The notes beneath the pieces were generated by a model. That model had not been told where the DNA came from and searched no databases. It saw only the letters and a list, made by a program, of their open reading frames with translations. DNA of 64,000 bases, taken from NCBI GenBank assembly GCA_942493375.1, contig OW818698.1:4526001-4590000 (forward strand). Reading direction: 5' to 3'. This stretch comes from G942493375 sp942493375. GTDB taxonomy: Bacteria; Armatimonadota; UBA5829. Position 1 is the stretch's first letter, and each line of letters begins with the position of its first letter. The position numbers and the translations under genes were made by a program. Below are positions 26,144 through 33,934 of this stretch, one piece after another.

Positions 26144-26319
26144 TTCAGTATCCTCTCAACCGCATGGTCCCTGTTGTTTTGTAATGCCATTGTCGGTTGT
26201 CCCTTATCAAGTGTGTAGCAGTCTATTAATATGGGATCATTATTAGAAAATCAGGTCTGTACTCTTCATTATTAAACTGGAATAGCATTCCAAGACTAAT
26301 CAATCTGAGCTATGTAGAC

Positions 26320-26673
26320 CTACGAAACGTCGGTTACTGGTTCTTCTTCAGTATTTGCTTCCACTTCAGTCTCAGATTTCTTCTTCTCTATTGCTTGTTT
26401 GCCTGCGTCAACTGCTTCGTGCACTTTGACTGATGTTGCTTCGATAAGCTCTTTCCCTTTTTTTAATAGATCCTGGCTGGAATCTGTAAGCTCTTTAGTG
26501 ACTTTGCAAGCTTTCGCTGTGAAATCATCAGACAGTGCCTTTAAGTCATCCCTGGTCTCTGTTCCTGTTTTGGGCGCCATCATTAACGCAGCAGCTGCAC
26601 CAATCAAAGCACCTACTCCCAGACCGGCTAGAAAATTTACAATGCTGCACTTTTCATCGTTTGTTTGTGACAT
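26320..26673 (-). CDS. YtxH-like small stress protein
   Basis: 117 residues from ATG 26673, chosen because GAGG lies nine bases upstream; the frame extends to 26691. Residues about 12-32 are a glycine/alanine-rich membrane segment (FLAGLGVGALIGAAAALMMAP) followed by KTGTETRDDLK, the GxxxGxxxGxxxAxLxAPxxGxxxR pattern of YtxH/gas-vesicle-like proteins. The rest is a charged amphipathic coiled-coil-like helix with an acidic end. Homologues are sigma-B dependent in Bacillus, and its place just upstream of rsbV fits that. The molecular function is unknown. Confidence 0.8.
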   Translation of the reverse strand: MSQTNDEKCSIVNFLAGLGVGALIGAAAALMMAPKTGTETRDDLKALSDDFTAKACKVTKELTDSSQDLLKKGKELIEATSVKVHEAVDAGKQAIEKKKSETEVEANTEEEPVTDVS

Positions 26674-27104
26674 ATAAGTATACCTCACCATTTCACGTTT
26701 TATGGATTAGAAATATCTACTATAATTGACTGTGTTGTATTGCATCATTTGTTATTGAAATGCCTGCAAGCTACATGCTTAGTCATTTATCCCTATACCT
26801 ATCAAAGGTTATTGTATTATAGCCTATAACTTCAGATACGACAACAATATTTCTATCATAATGTCATATTTGGTCTCTGAGAGATGTATTCGCGGCTTTT
26901 GAAATGCTGGTAAGCGTGTATAATATAACTGCCACAGTTCTACTGACAGTATATTTACCGTGTAAGGAACCGTGATTTAACTCATTGATAAGCATACCCA
27001 GGTTTCCGTGATTGCAAGCCTGTATGCTTGAAATATTATTACAAAAACTTGTTCTATGTATCTCACGTAGTATTTACTTAGTATAGGATAACAAGAGGAT
27101 ATTT
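26674..27104. other. AT-rich intergenic region
   Basis: 431 bases between the divergent YtxH-like and GT10 genes. No open frame with support. A TATAAT at 26919-26924 could serve the GT10 gene, but no good -35 box is at the right distance. AAGAGG at 27093-27098 is the ribosome site of the GT10 gene. Nothing else was recognised. Confidence 0.4.
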
Positions 27105-28091
27105 TTGGATATGGCCACTGTTAGGATATTGAAAGACTGGGAATGGCCGGATATACTGAGACAATCTCCCAATAATAAGGGTATATGGGGAAATATTTCG
27201 ATAACTGCGGATGAGTCTGCACCTGTGGATTATGTGATAGTACTCAATAAGCCTTCGCAGCGATATGAAGTTATGTGTCCCTGGGAGCGGATATGGGTGA
27301 TCTCTCAGGAACCTCCAATTGGTAAATACGAGAACCACCACAAGTTGTGCAGTAGATATGGCAGGGTCTATACCAGTGCTGTCAGTGTCCCTGCAGGAAA
27401 CGCAGTTCCTTCACAGCCGGCTCTCTGCTGGTATGTAAATAAATCATATGATGAACTGACAAAATACAATGTTCCTGATAAAACTGGTCAAATATCCTGG
27501 GTCACAAGCAATAAGGCATTTCTTCCGACACACATAAAACGATTGGAGTTTCTGCATCGTGTGCGTAAGAGTGTAGATGTGGTAATGTATGGCAAAGGCT
27601 TCAATTATATAGAAGATAAATGGGATGCTCTAGCGCCATTTAAGTATTCATTAGCTATTGAGAACTATGCAAATGACTACTACTGGAGTGAAAAGATCGC
27701 GGATTGCTTTCTGAGTTGGGCAATGCCGATATATTTCGGTTGTCGGCGTATAAGTAGTTTCTTTCCTGAGGGTTCTTATGTCCAGCTAGACATTGCAGAT
27801 CCTGATGCAGTCGATAAAGTTCGTGAAGCTATATCCGGTGATCTGTGGGAGAGGAATATTGATGCAATTGCAGAGGCCAGGCGATTGGTGTTGAAAAAAT
27901 ACCAACTGTTTCCGTTCCTTGCAAGCCAGATCGAGGCTTATGAGTCCCAGGCAGGTGTTATTCAGAATACACCAGACAAGCAGGTGTGTCTTGCTCCAAT
28001 ACGATTAAGAAAATCACTTGCATATAATGCAAGTATATTAGTTCCAAGCTATATTGCAAAACTGCGCAAGGTCAGCAAGATAGATGTGTAA
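27105..28091 (+). CDS. GT10 family (fucosyltransferase-like) glycosyltransferase
   Basis: 328 residues. TTG 27105 has AAGAGG at good spacing; ATG 27111 is the alternative. The C-terminal domain carries the GT10 signature: FKYSLAIENYANDYYWSEKI then FLSWAMPIYFGCRRISSFFP and YVQLDIADPD, the GDP-fucose-binding half. The N-terminal part (WVISQEPPIG, YGRVYTSAV) fits the acceptor half. No signal peptide, so cytoplasmic, acting on lipid-linked or lipopolysaccharide-type glycans. GT10 enzymes use alpha-1,3/1,4 fucosyl transfer; the sugar here is not proven. It converges with the GT4 gene (18-base gap). Confidence 0.82.
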   Translation: MDMATVRILKDWEWPDILRQSPNNKGIWGNISITADESAPVDYVIVLNKPSQRYEVMCPWERIWVISQEPPIGKYENHHKLCSRYGRVYTSAVSVPAGNAVPSQPALCWYVNKSYDELTKYNVPDKTGQISWVTSNKAFLPTHIKRLEFLHRVRKSVDVVMYGKGFNYIEDKWDALAPFKYSLAIENYANDYYWSEKIADCFLSWAMPIYFGCRRISSFFPEGSYVQLDIADPDAVDKVREAISGDLWERNIDAIAEARRLVLKKYQLFPFLASQIEAYESQAGVIQNTPDKQVCLAPIRLRKSLAYNASILVPSYIAKLRKVSKIDV

Positions 28092-28109
28092 TTGAATAAT
28101 CAGTAAGAC

Positions 28110-29240
28110 TTATGAATGTTCGGTGAGGACTGTATTGTAGAGATTGATATAATTAGCTGTCATTTTCTTGAGCGAGAAATCGCTTTCTGCCTTGCTCCTG
28201 GCATTTGCAGACAGGGATGTTCGCAGGTCAGGATTAAGTATCAGCTTTGACAGTGCAGACTCAATGGCTGGTGGATCCAGCTCCACCAGGCAGCCATCTA
28301 TATTGTCATCCACTATTGCGGAGTTGGCTGATATATTGCTGACTATAACCGGTTTGGCAGTGGACATTGCTTCAATAACAGCCATTGAACAGGTCTCGAA
28401 AAAAGATGGATGCAGGAAAATATCGATATCTGCATAGATCTCGCGCATATTCGTATATACCCCGGCAAATATGACGCTGTCATGCAAATTATACTGCTCT
28501 ACGAAATCATCGATGGATTCTTTGTAGCTATCGTTGAAGTCACGACCTATCATAACCAGTTTGATGTTATCTCTGGTCTCTTTGGGCAGCAGAGCAACTG
28601 CTTCAACTGCGAGTAACTGCCCTTTACCTTTCTTCACGTTGCAGGTAATCCCAACCAGTATCTGATTATCTTTGATATTGTGCTTGTTCCTGAGTATATT
28701 GTTTCTTTCAGGGACAGGCAAGTCTGCAAAACTGGTGCCATTCCAGATAACCTTTATTTTGTCAGGACTTATTCTATCAGCTGTTAATGCTTCCTTTACA
28801 CTTTCACTGACAGCTATCAGCTTGCCCCCCCAAACGGTGAGAAGTTTGAAGACCATATCAGTATACTTTGGAAGCCCGAACCTGGATTGTTTATAACCAT
28901 CCTGGGACCGTCCGAGTAAATTATGTACATTTGCCACTACAGGTATCTTATAGATGGCTTTAATATATAATCCAATATAGCTGGCTCTCGAGAGGTGGGT
29001 GTGTACTATGTCAGGTTTGAATTCCGCGACTACTTTCAAAATCGCTCTAAGGCTTGAGAACAGTCCGTCTTTTTTGGTGTCGATATAGTAAACATTGCCC
29101 AAATCTTCTTTGAATATGCCATTACGTGGACAGACAATTCCCACAGTAATGCCGGCACTGGTCAAACCTTTTATCAAGTTCAATAAAAAGTTCTCCGTAC
29201 CGCCAAAATTAGAAGTGGCAATTATGAACAATATTTTCAT
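28110..29240 (-). CDS. GT4 family glycosyltransferase
   Basis: 376 residues from ATG 29240, which overlaps the stop of the GT2 gene as ATGA; a longer frame to 29306 would run into GT2. The N-terminal Rossmann domain begins MKILFIIATSNFGGTENFL, with the family GGxE/GGTE loop. The C-terminal domain has NIKDNQILVGITCNVKKGKG and PSFFETCSMAVIEAMSTAKP, the E-x7-E motif of retaining GT4 enzymes that bind the donor sugar nucleotide. It should add one sugar to a surface glycan. The ATGA overlap shows that GT2 and GT4 are translated together. Confidence 0.88.
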   Translation of the reverse strand: MKILFIIATSNFGGTENFLLNLIKGLTSAGITVGIVCPRNGIFKEDLGNVYYIDTKKDGLFSSLRAILKVVAEFKPDIVHTHLSRASYIGLYIKAIYKIPVVANVHNLLGRSQDGYKQSRFGLPKYTDMVFKLLTVWGGKLIAVSESVKEALTADRISPDKIKVIWNGTSFADLPVPERNNILRNKHNIKDNQILVGITCNVKKGKGQLLAVEAVALLPKETRDNIKLVMIGRDFNDSYKESIDDFVEQYNLHDSVIFAGVYTNMREIYADIDIFLHPSFFETCSMAVIEAMSTAKPVIVSNISANSAIVDDNIDGCLVELDPPAIESALSKLILNPDLRTSLSANARSKAESDFSLKKMTANYINLYNTVLTEHS

Positions 29241-30322
29241 GCTTGTTGGTTTTGCCTGTCTATATGCTTTCCTGCAAATGTGTTCTTGGTCAGATAGTTG
29301 AGCCATATCTTAAAGAATAGTAGACCTGGAAACCGAAATACCACTGCCAGTATAATGAGTTTGCATGTGAAGTTTTTATTTAGAAGCACCAGGAACAAGA
29401 TTAAATGATCTTTTGTGATGGTGTCTCTAAAGTCCTTATCATAAACGATTTCCTTTAGTCTGTCATATTGTTCTGTAAGAGAAAGATGAGCGCAATTATT
29501 AAGATTCATCCTTAACTGCACTCTTGCAAAGAATATATACTCCCCGATCGATTGGGTCATGAATCTTCTGGAAGTAATACTTCTCCTGTCAGCTAGAACA
29601 GACAATCTATCATTCACCATTTTGCCGCTTAACAGTATATTATTGCAGCTTGTTTTACTGGTGCCTGAAGTAGTATTGTCATAGTAGTATAAAGGTTTAT
29701 TGAGATAATAAATAGTATGTGCATACCATAAGTATTCGATGTTAAATATGAAATCTGGACCGTACACAATTTGTTCGGGAAATCTTATGTTGTTACCATT
29801 GATGATTTCTCTTTTGTACAGTTTATTCCAGGTAGCTCTTAATAAGCGGTTATGCGTTATGTTTACCAGCAATTTCTCCGATATATCTTTCTCATGAAAT
29901 ACTCTTGCTGTAAATCCCGGAATACCAATCTGGTCACTGCCTGTTTCTGTCTGCCACATAATATCACAAAACGTTAGGTCGGCACTATTTTCGTTTGCAA
30001 CTCCGATCAGTGAGGTATACATATCCGGGTGGATATAATCATCTGAATCAACAAAGGTGATGTATGTGCCAGTTGCAGTATCAAGCCCCATATTTCGTGC
30101 AGTACTCTCGCCACCGTTTTGTTTGTGAACAGCAACTATGCGATTGTCTTTTTTCTCATATTCCCCGATAGTCTCCTTTGATGAGTCCGTAGAACCATCA
30201 TTTACGAGGATTATTTCGATGTTTTGGTATGTCTGATTAATAATACTGTCCAAACATCTGGTCAGATACTTGTCTGCATTGTATACGGGAACTATAACAC
30301 TTATGTCTATGATTTCAGACAT
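29237..30322 (-). CDS. GT2 family glycosyltransferase
   Basis: 361 residues from ATG 30322, where GAGGT lies 8 bases upstream; the frame is open to 30364 but the domain starts just here. GT-A fold motifs: IDISVIVPVYNADKYLTRCL, IILVNDGSTDSS, GGESTARNMGLDTA and YITFVDSDDY with the DxD metal-binding aspartates. The C-terminal 150 residues are specific, with an amphipathic end (LIILAVVFRFPGLLFFKIW) that may touch the membrane. An inverting transferase for exopolysaccharide, O-antigen or S-layer glycan is likely. First gene of the pair with GT4. Confidence 0.88.
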   Translation of the reverse strand: MSEIIDISVIVPVYNADKYLTRCLDSIINQTYQNIEIILVNDGSTDSSKETIGEYEKKDNRIVAVHKQNGGESTARNMGLDTATGTYITFVDSDDYIHPDMYTSLIGVANENSADLTFCDIMWQTETGSDQIGIPGFTARVFHEKDISEKLLVNITHNRLLRATWNKLYKREIINGNNIRFPEQIVYGPDFIFNIEYLWYAHTIYYLNKPLYYYDNTTSGTSKTSCNNILLSGKMVNDRLSVLADRRSITSRRFMTQSIGEYIFFARVQLRMNLNNCAHLSLTEQYDRLKEIVYDKDFRDTITKDHLILFLVLLNKNFTCKLIILAVVFRFPGLLFFKIWLNYLTKNTFAGKHIDRQNQQA

Positions 30323-30417
30323 GGATTTGACCTCAGGAGTGGAATGGAAGAGAATTGCCAGCAACCAATTATATAGTATCAGGTTATTTGTTTAGGGGGA
30401 ATAACCTGTACGAAAAA

Positions 30418-30540
30418 ATGTCATTCTGACGAACGAATAATCTGTCTTATTTGCATATCAAGAGGCCAGAAAAGCAGATTCTTCGTTCCTCAGAATGACA
30501 TAGTTCTAGAGATTCTTCACTGCGTTCAGAATGACATAGT
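30418..30540. repeat. Dispersed TGTCATTCTGA-type palindromic elements
   Basis: Three half-elements: 30419-30442, 30472-30500 (inverted) and 30511-30535, built from TGTCATTCTGAxxxACGAA and TTCxGAATGACA. They fill the gap between the divergent-looking end of the permease gene (minus, ends 30551) and the GT2 start. Related to the repeat at 22174. Confidence 0.75.
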
Positions 30541-30550
30541 GTAAAATTGG

Positions 30551-31420
30551 TTATCCCTTTACAGCACCCATTTGCAAGCCTTCTACAAAGAAGCGCTGGT
30601 TGAAGACAAACACTACGATCACTGGTACCAATGCCAACACTGTTCCTGCCATCAGCAGAGTCCAGTCTGAACTGTGCATTCCCAGAAAACCAGCCAGTCC
30701 AATTGGCAGGGTCTTTAGGGCTTCGTCATTAATAATGACAAGTGGCCAGAGGAAACTCCCCCAGGAGCCCATGAACGTGAATGTCGCCAGTGTTGCCAAC
30801 GCCGGTTTGGAAAGCGGTAATACCACTCGCCAGAATATCCCAAAAAGGGTGCATCCGTCAATTTTTGCTGCATCCTCCAGTTCTCTGGGAAGAGACATGA
30901 AGAACTGTCGCAGCAGAAATGTACCCATTGCACTGAACATTCCAGGTAATATAAGAGCCCAGTAGGTGTCAACCAGTCCAAGCATTTTACACAATATGAA
31001 TACCGGAATCATTGTTACGGAACCGGGTATCATCATTGTTGCAAGATATCCAAAGAAAAGTTTGTCTCTGCCTGGAAACTGAAGTCTTGCAAAGGCATAA
31101 GCCGACAGTGCGCTGGTGAATACCTGCCCCAGCGTCACACAGACAGCCACAAATATACTGTTCATATAGTATGTCCATATAGGAACAGCGTGCCAGGCCG
31201 CGGGATAGTTGTCCCACCTAATGGGGTTTGGTATCCATCTTGGAGGGAATTCAAGCACGCTGCCTGGATCCTTGAGGGATGTAGAGAGCATAAACAACAG
31301 CGGGATGATCATCGTGAATCCCACCAGAGACAGCAAAATATATGAGATCGTCTTACTCAGGACTGTCTGCTTATTGCTCTTTGCTTTTATTTTTGTATTT
31401 TCATTTGAAATCGTATTCAA
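30551..31420 (-). CDS. Carbohydrate ABC transporter permease, MalG-like
   Basis: 289 residues, CUT1-type inner-membrane permease with six membrane segments. A basic N-terminus precedes TM1 (ISYILLSLVGFTMIIPLLFML); then TSLKDPGSVLEFPPRWIP, typical of MalG-like subunits. The EAA loop that docks the ATPase is ELEDAAKIDGCTLFGIFWRV near residues 188-207. It pairs with the permease at 31608 and the binding protein at 32557. No ATPase gene is present in the locus; such systems often share an MsmX/UgpC-type ATPase encoded elsewhere. The 187 bases between the two permease genes carry repeats. Confidence 0.92.
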   Translation of the reverse strand: MNTISNENTKIKAKSNKQTVLSKTISYILLSLVGFTMIIPLLFMLSTSLKDPGSVLEFPPRWIPNPIRWDNYPAAWHAVPIWTYYMNSIFVAVCVTLGQVFTSALSAYAFARLQFPGRDKLFFGYLATMMIPGSVTMIPVFILCKMLGLVDTYWALILPGMFSAMGTFLLRQFFMSLPRELEDAAKIDGCTLFGIFWRVVLPLSKPALATLATFTFMGSWGSFLWPLVIINDEALKTLPIGLAGFLGMHSSDWTLLMAGTVLALVPVIVVFVFNQRFFVEGLQMGAVKG

Positions 31421-31458
31421 TTAATGCCCCCGCTTAACCGGATGAATATACAGATTAT

Positions 31459-31538
31459 CCATGTCATTCTGAATATTCATGTCATTCTGAACGTAGTGAA
31501 GAATCTCCGGAAAAGCAGATTCTTCACTGCGTTCAGAA
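31459..31538. repeat. Dispersed TGTCATTCTGAAC-type inverted repeat
   Basis: Arms around 31478-31518 and 31511-31540 with AACGTAGTGAAGAATCT facing AGATTCTTCACTGCGTT. Same family as the elements at 30418 and 22174. It separates the two permease genes. Confidence 0.7.
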
Positions 31539-31614
31539 TGACAGAGTGCGTCAATAATGACAGAGTGCGTCAATAATGACAGAGTGCGTCAATAATGACA
31601 GAGTGCGTCAATAG
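31539..31614. repeat. Four tandem 19-bp repeats reaching into the permease stop codon
   Basis: The unit TGACAGAGTGCGTCAATAA occurs at 31539, 31558, 31577 and 31596, with a G at the last base of the fourth. The stop codon of the permease gene (31610-31608) lies inside the fourth unit. The first unit starts inside the arm of the palindromic repeat, so the array appears to have grown out of that element. Confidence 0.9.
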
Positions 31615-32549
31615 TGGACTAGTTTACCACCGAACCGCCAGTTGATCAGGGTTACTATAAAGATAACTATAAACAGGAACCACGATATTGATGCAGCATA
31701 ACCCATCTTGAACCACGTGTATGCGTTCTGGTATATGTAGAAATCGAGTGTAGTGGTAGATCCCGCCGGACCTCCATTGGTCATGATGTATGCAGCCATG
31801 AACCCGCCCTGGAATCCTCCGATTATACTGGTGATAGTCACGAAGAATGTGGTTGGTGATATAAATGGCACCGTAACTGCCCAGAACTTGCGCCAGTTGT
31901 TGGCGCCGTCTATCTCGGCGGCTTCATACAGTTCCCTTGGAACTCCCTGAAGAGCGGCCAGGTAGAGGATCATACTGGTTCCGCCAACAGCTCCCCATAC
32001 ACCCATAATAATCAAGGCTGGTTTTGCCCACATTGGATCCAGCAGCCATTCAGGAGGCCTTATATTAAGATGCAATACAGAGAAGATTTGGCTCAGAACT
32101 GCATTCAACATCCCATAATCCGGGTTATAGACCCATTTCCACAGGATTAACAGCGCAACCCCCGAACAGACCGTGGGTAGAAACAGGATAGTCCTGAAGA
32201 AGACTATCCCTTTCAGTTTCTGGTTGATTGCAAGGGCGAGGATCAGAGAACCTGCGATGCAGAAAGGTATCCCGAGCATCATATATACTGTGTTATACAG
32301 ATAAGTCCAGAAGTTGGCGTCATTTGCGATCAGTGCTCCGGCTTCTCTGTGGAACCCTAGAAGGTTTACGAAATTGGCGAACCCAACAAATTTGGGAGGA
32401 CTAAATAAATCCCAGTCCACAAAACTTAAACCCAGTGATGCAAACACAGGTATCAGAGTGAATGCCAAGAATCCAAGGAAGTTCGGTAGCAAAAAAACAT
32501 AGCCTGCTACAGTCTCGTTGGAAGCGACTTTATCAAAAAACTTCTTCAT
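31608..32549 (-). CDS. Carbohydrate ABC transporter permease, MalF/UgpA-like
   Basis: 313 residues with six membrane segments. TM1 is YVFLLPNFLGFLAFTLIPVFASL, typical of UgpA-like subunits, followed by LSFVDWDLFSPPKFVGFANF. The EAA docking loop is ELYEAAEIDGANNWRKFWAV near residue 210-230, followed by VPFISPTTFF. It forms the membrane channel with the permease at 30551. The ATG lies 7 bases after the binding protein stop, so they are one operon. The last codons, encoding HY-stop, are in the 19-bp repeat array. Confidence 0.92.
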   Translation of the reverse strand: MKKFFDKVASNETVAGYVFLLPNFLGFLAFTLIPVFASLGLSFVDWDLFSPPKFVGFANFVNLLGFHREAGALIANDANFWTYLYNTVYMMLGIPFCIAGSLILALAINQKLKGIVFFRTILFLPTVCSGVALLILWKWVYNPDYGMLNAVLSQIFSVLHLNIRPPEWLLDPMWAKPALIIMGVWGAVGGTSMILYLAALQGVPRELYEAAEIDGANNWRKFWAVTVPFISPTTFFVTITSIIGGFQGGFMAAYIMTNGGPAGSTTTLDFYIYQNAYTWFKMGYAASISWFLFIVIFIVTLINWRFGGKLVHY

Positions 32550-32556
32550 CGTTTCT

Positions 32557-33813
32557 CTACTTTCTCTGCAGGACTTTGTCCATTGATTTTTGTGCCTTAC
32601 TTAGAGTTGTGTCAAGGTCCTGCTGACCTAGATAGAACTTGTCGATTTCACTGCCCAGAGCAGTCTGCACTTCTCCGAGTTTAGGTGTATACGGATACTG
32701 CACAACATCGTCGATTGATTGAATCATGATCTTGCGGTCACCATATTTGGTGTCCTTGCTGTCTATATACATCCTTTTCTGCAGAGCCAATCTGGAGGGC
32801 ACAAGGTAGTCGATTTTAGCCATCTTCTCCTGAGCCTTTTCGCCAGTGATGAACTTCACAAACCGCCAGGCAGCTTCAGGATGTTTACTGCGAGCATTGA
32901 TGCAGTATGCACCGCTGTCAGCAGTCCATGTCATTTTCCCACCTGGCACTGGTGGGATCAGAGTATAGCCAAGGTCTACCAGTCTCTGGTCTTTGAAGAA
33001 TGTCAGGAGATATACTCCTCCGCTCATCATTGCAGCTTTTCCGCTCCGGAACATATCCAGCGGGTTGCCATTTAATACTCTGGAGTCATTGTCAGGAGGA
33101 GCGATTTTGTCCCGATAGACCATGTTATAGTAGAGTTCAATACCCTTCTTGAACCTTGGATCAGTAACAGTAGACTTGGTCGGGTTTTCCAGGCTGTTTA
33201 CAAGGTTTCCACCATACGCACAGTTCAATACCAATTTGGATGTCGGATAGTAGCCATAGATCTTGGTGCGGTCTCCGTCACGAACGGTCAGTTTGGTAGC
33301 AGCAGCGATCAGATCATCCATAGTCCATTTGGGGGTGGGGTATGCAACATTTGCCTTGTCGAATAGTATCTTGTTATAGAAAAGCATTGACATCGGCAAT
33401 ATATCACGAGGTACTGCATAGGTCTTTCCATATCGCTGGAAAGGTGCCAGAGCCTTTGGATGGAAGTCTTTCAAGGAGAAATCTTTAGATTTCGCTGCAA
33501 GGTCATCTATTGGTCTTAATACTTTACCTTCGCAGAATGCTGGGAAATCTCCGTTACCGAGTAAGAATACATCCGGTCCTGCATTTCCTGCAAGGTTTGT
33601 CAGGATCTTATCTCTATAGTTACCTGAAGGAATGAAACTGACTTTCAGATTAATATCGGGGTTTTTCTCTTTGAACTCATTCATCATTTTAGTGTTGATC
33701 TGGAGTTCATCTCCACTCGACCAAAGGGCAACCCTGAGCGTTGTTCTATTGTCTCTACTGCAGCCGGCAAGGCCTATCAGCAGACACAGGGATGCAATTA
33801 AACTTATTCGCAT
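32557..33813 (-). CDS. Extracellular solute-binding lipoprotein, family 1 (sugar)
   Basis: 418 residues. A lipoprotein signal ends LLIGLAGC with the lipidated cysteine at C18. The mature protein starts LRVALWSSGDELQINTKMMN, then FKEKNPDINLKVSFIPSG, the usual family-1 sugar-binding start, with GNAGPDVFLLGNGDFPAF and GKAAMMSGGVYLL, the hinge and cleft segments. ARSKHPEAAWRFVKFITGEKA is the conserved C-terminal helix. It should catch an oligosaccharide in the periplasm and deliver it to the two permeases. First gene of the importer operon, 122 bases after the GH29-like gene at 33935. A terminator hairpin lies between them. Confidence 0.93.
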   Translation of the reverse strand: MRISLIASLCLLIGLAGCSRDNRTTLRVALWSSGDELQINTKMMNEFKEKNPDINLKVSFIPSGNYRDKILTNLAGNAGPDVFLLGNGDFPAFCEGKVLRPIDDLAAKSKDFSLKDFHPKALAPFQRYGKTYAVPRDILPMSMLFYNKILFDKANVAYPTPKWTMDDLIAAATKLTVRDGDRTKIYGYYPTSKLVLNCAYGGNLVNSLENPTKSTVTDPRFKKGIELYYNMVYRDKIAPPDNDSRVLNGNPLDMFRSGKAAMMSGGVYLLTFFKDQRLVDLGYTLIPPVPGGKMTWTADSGAYCINARSKHPEAAWRFVKFITGEKAQEKMAKIDYLVPSRLALQKRMYIDSKDTKYGDRKIMIQSIDDVVQYPYTPKLGEVQTALGSEIDKFYLGQQDLDTTLSKAQKSMDKVLQRK

Positions 33814-33887
33814 TGTGTTTTCTCCGTAATTGGAAATCAGATTTTAGAAGTTGGATGTTTGAAGTATATAACGCTGTGTATAAATTA

Positions 33888-33915
33888 CCGGGGCATGCGT
33901 TGTTACATGCCCCGG
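33888..33915 (-). terminator. Hairpin after the GH29-like gene
   Basis: A perfect 10-bp stem CCGGGGCATG/CATGCCCCGG with an eight-base loop, between the GH29-like gene (ends 33935) and the importer operon. A poor T-run follows on the minus strand, so partial read-through is possible. Confidence 0.6.
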
Positions 33916-33934
33916 GTGTGAATTGATTTAACTG

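Noticed and set aside
31539..31614. Short CRISPR remnant
   Set aside because: The 19-base units are contiguous with no spacers.
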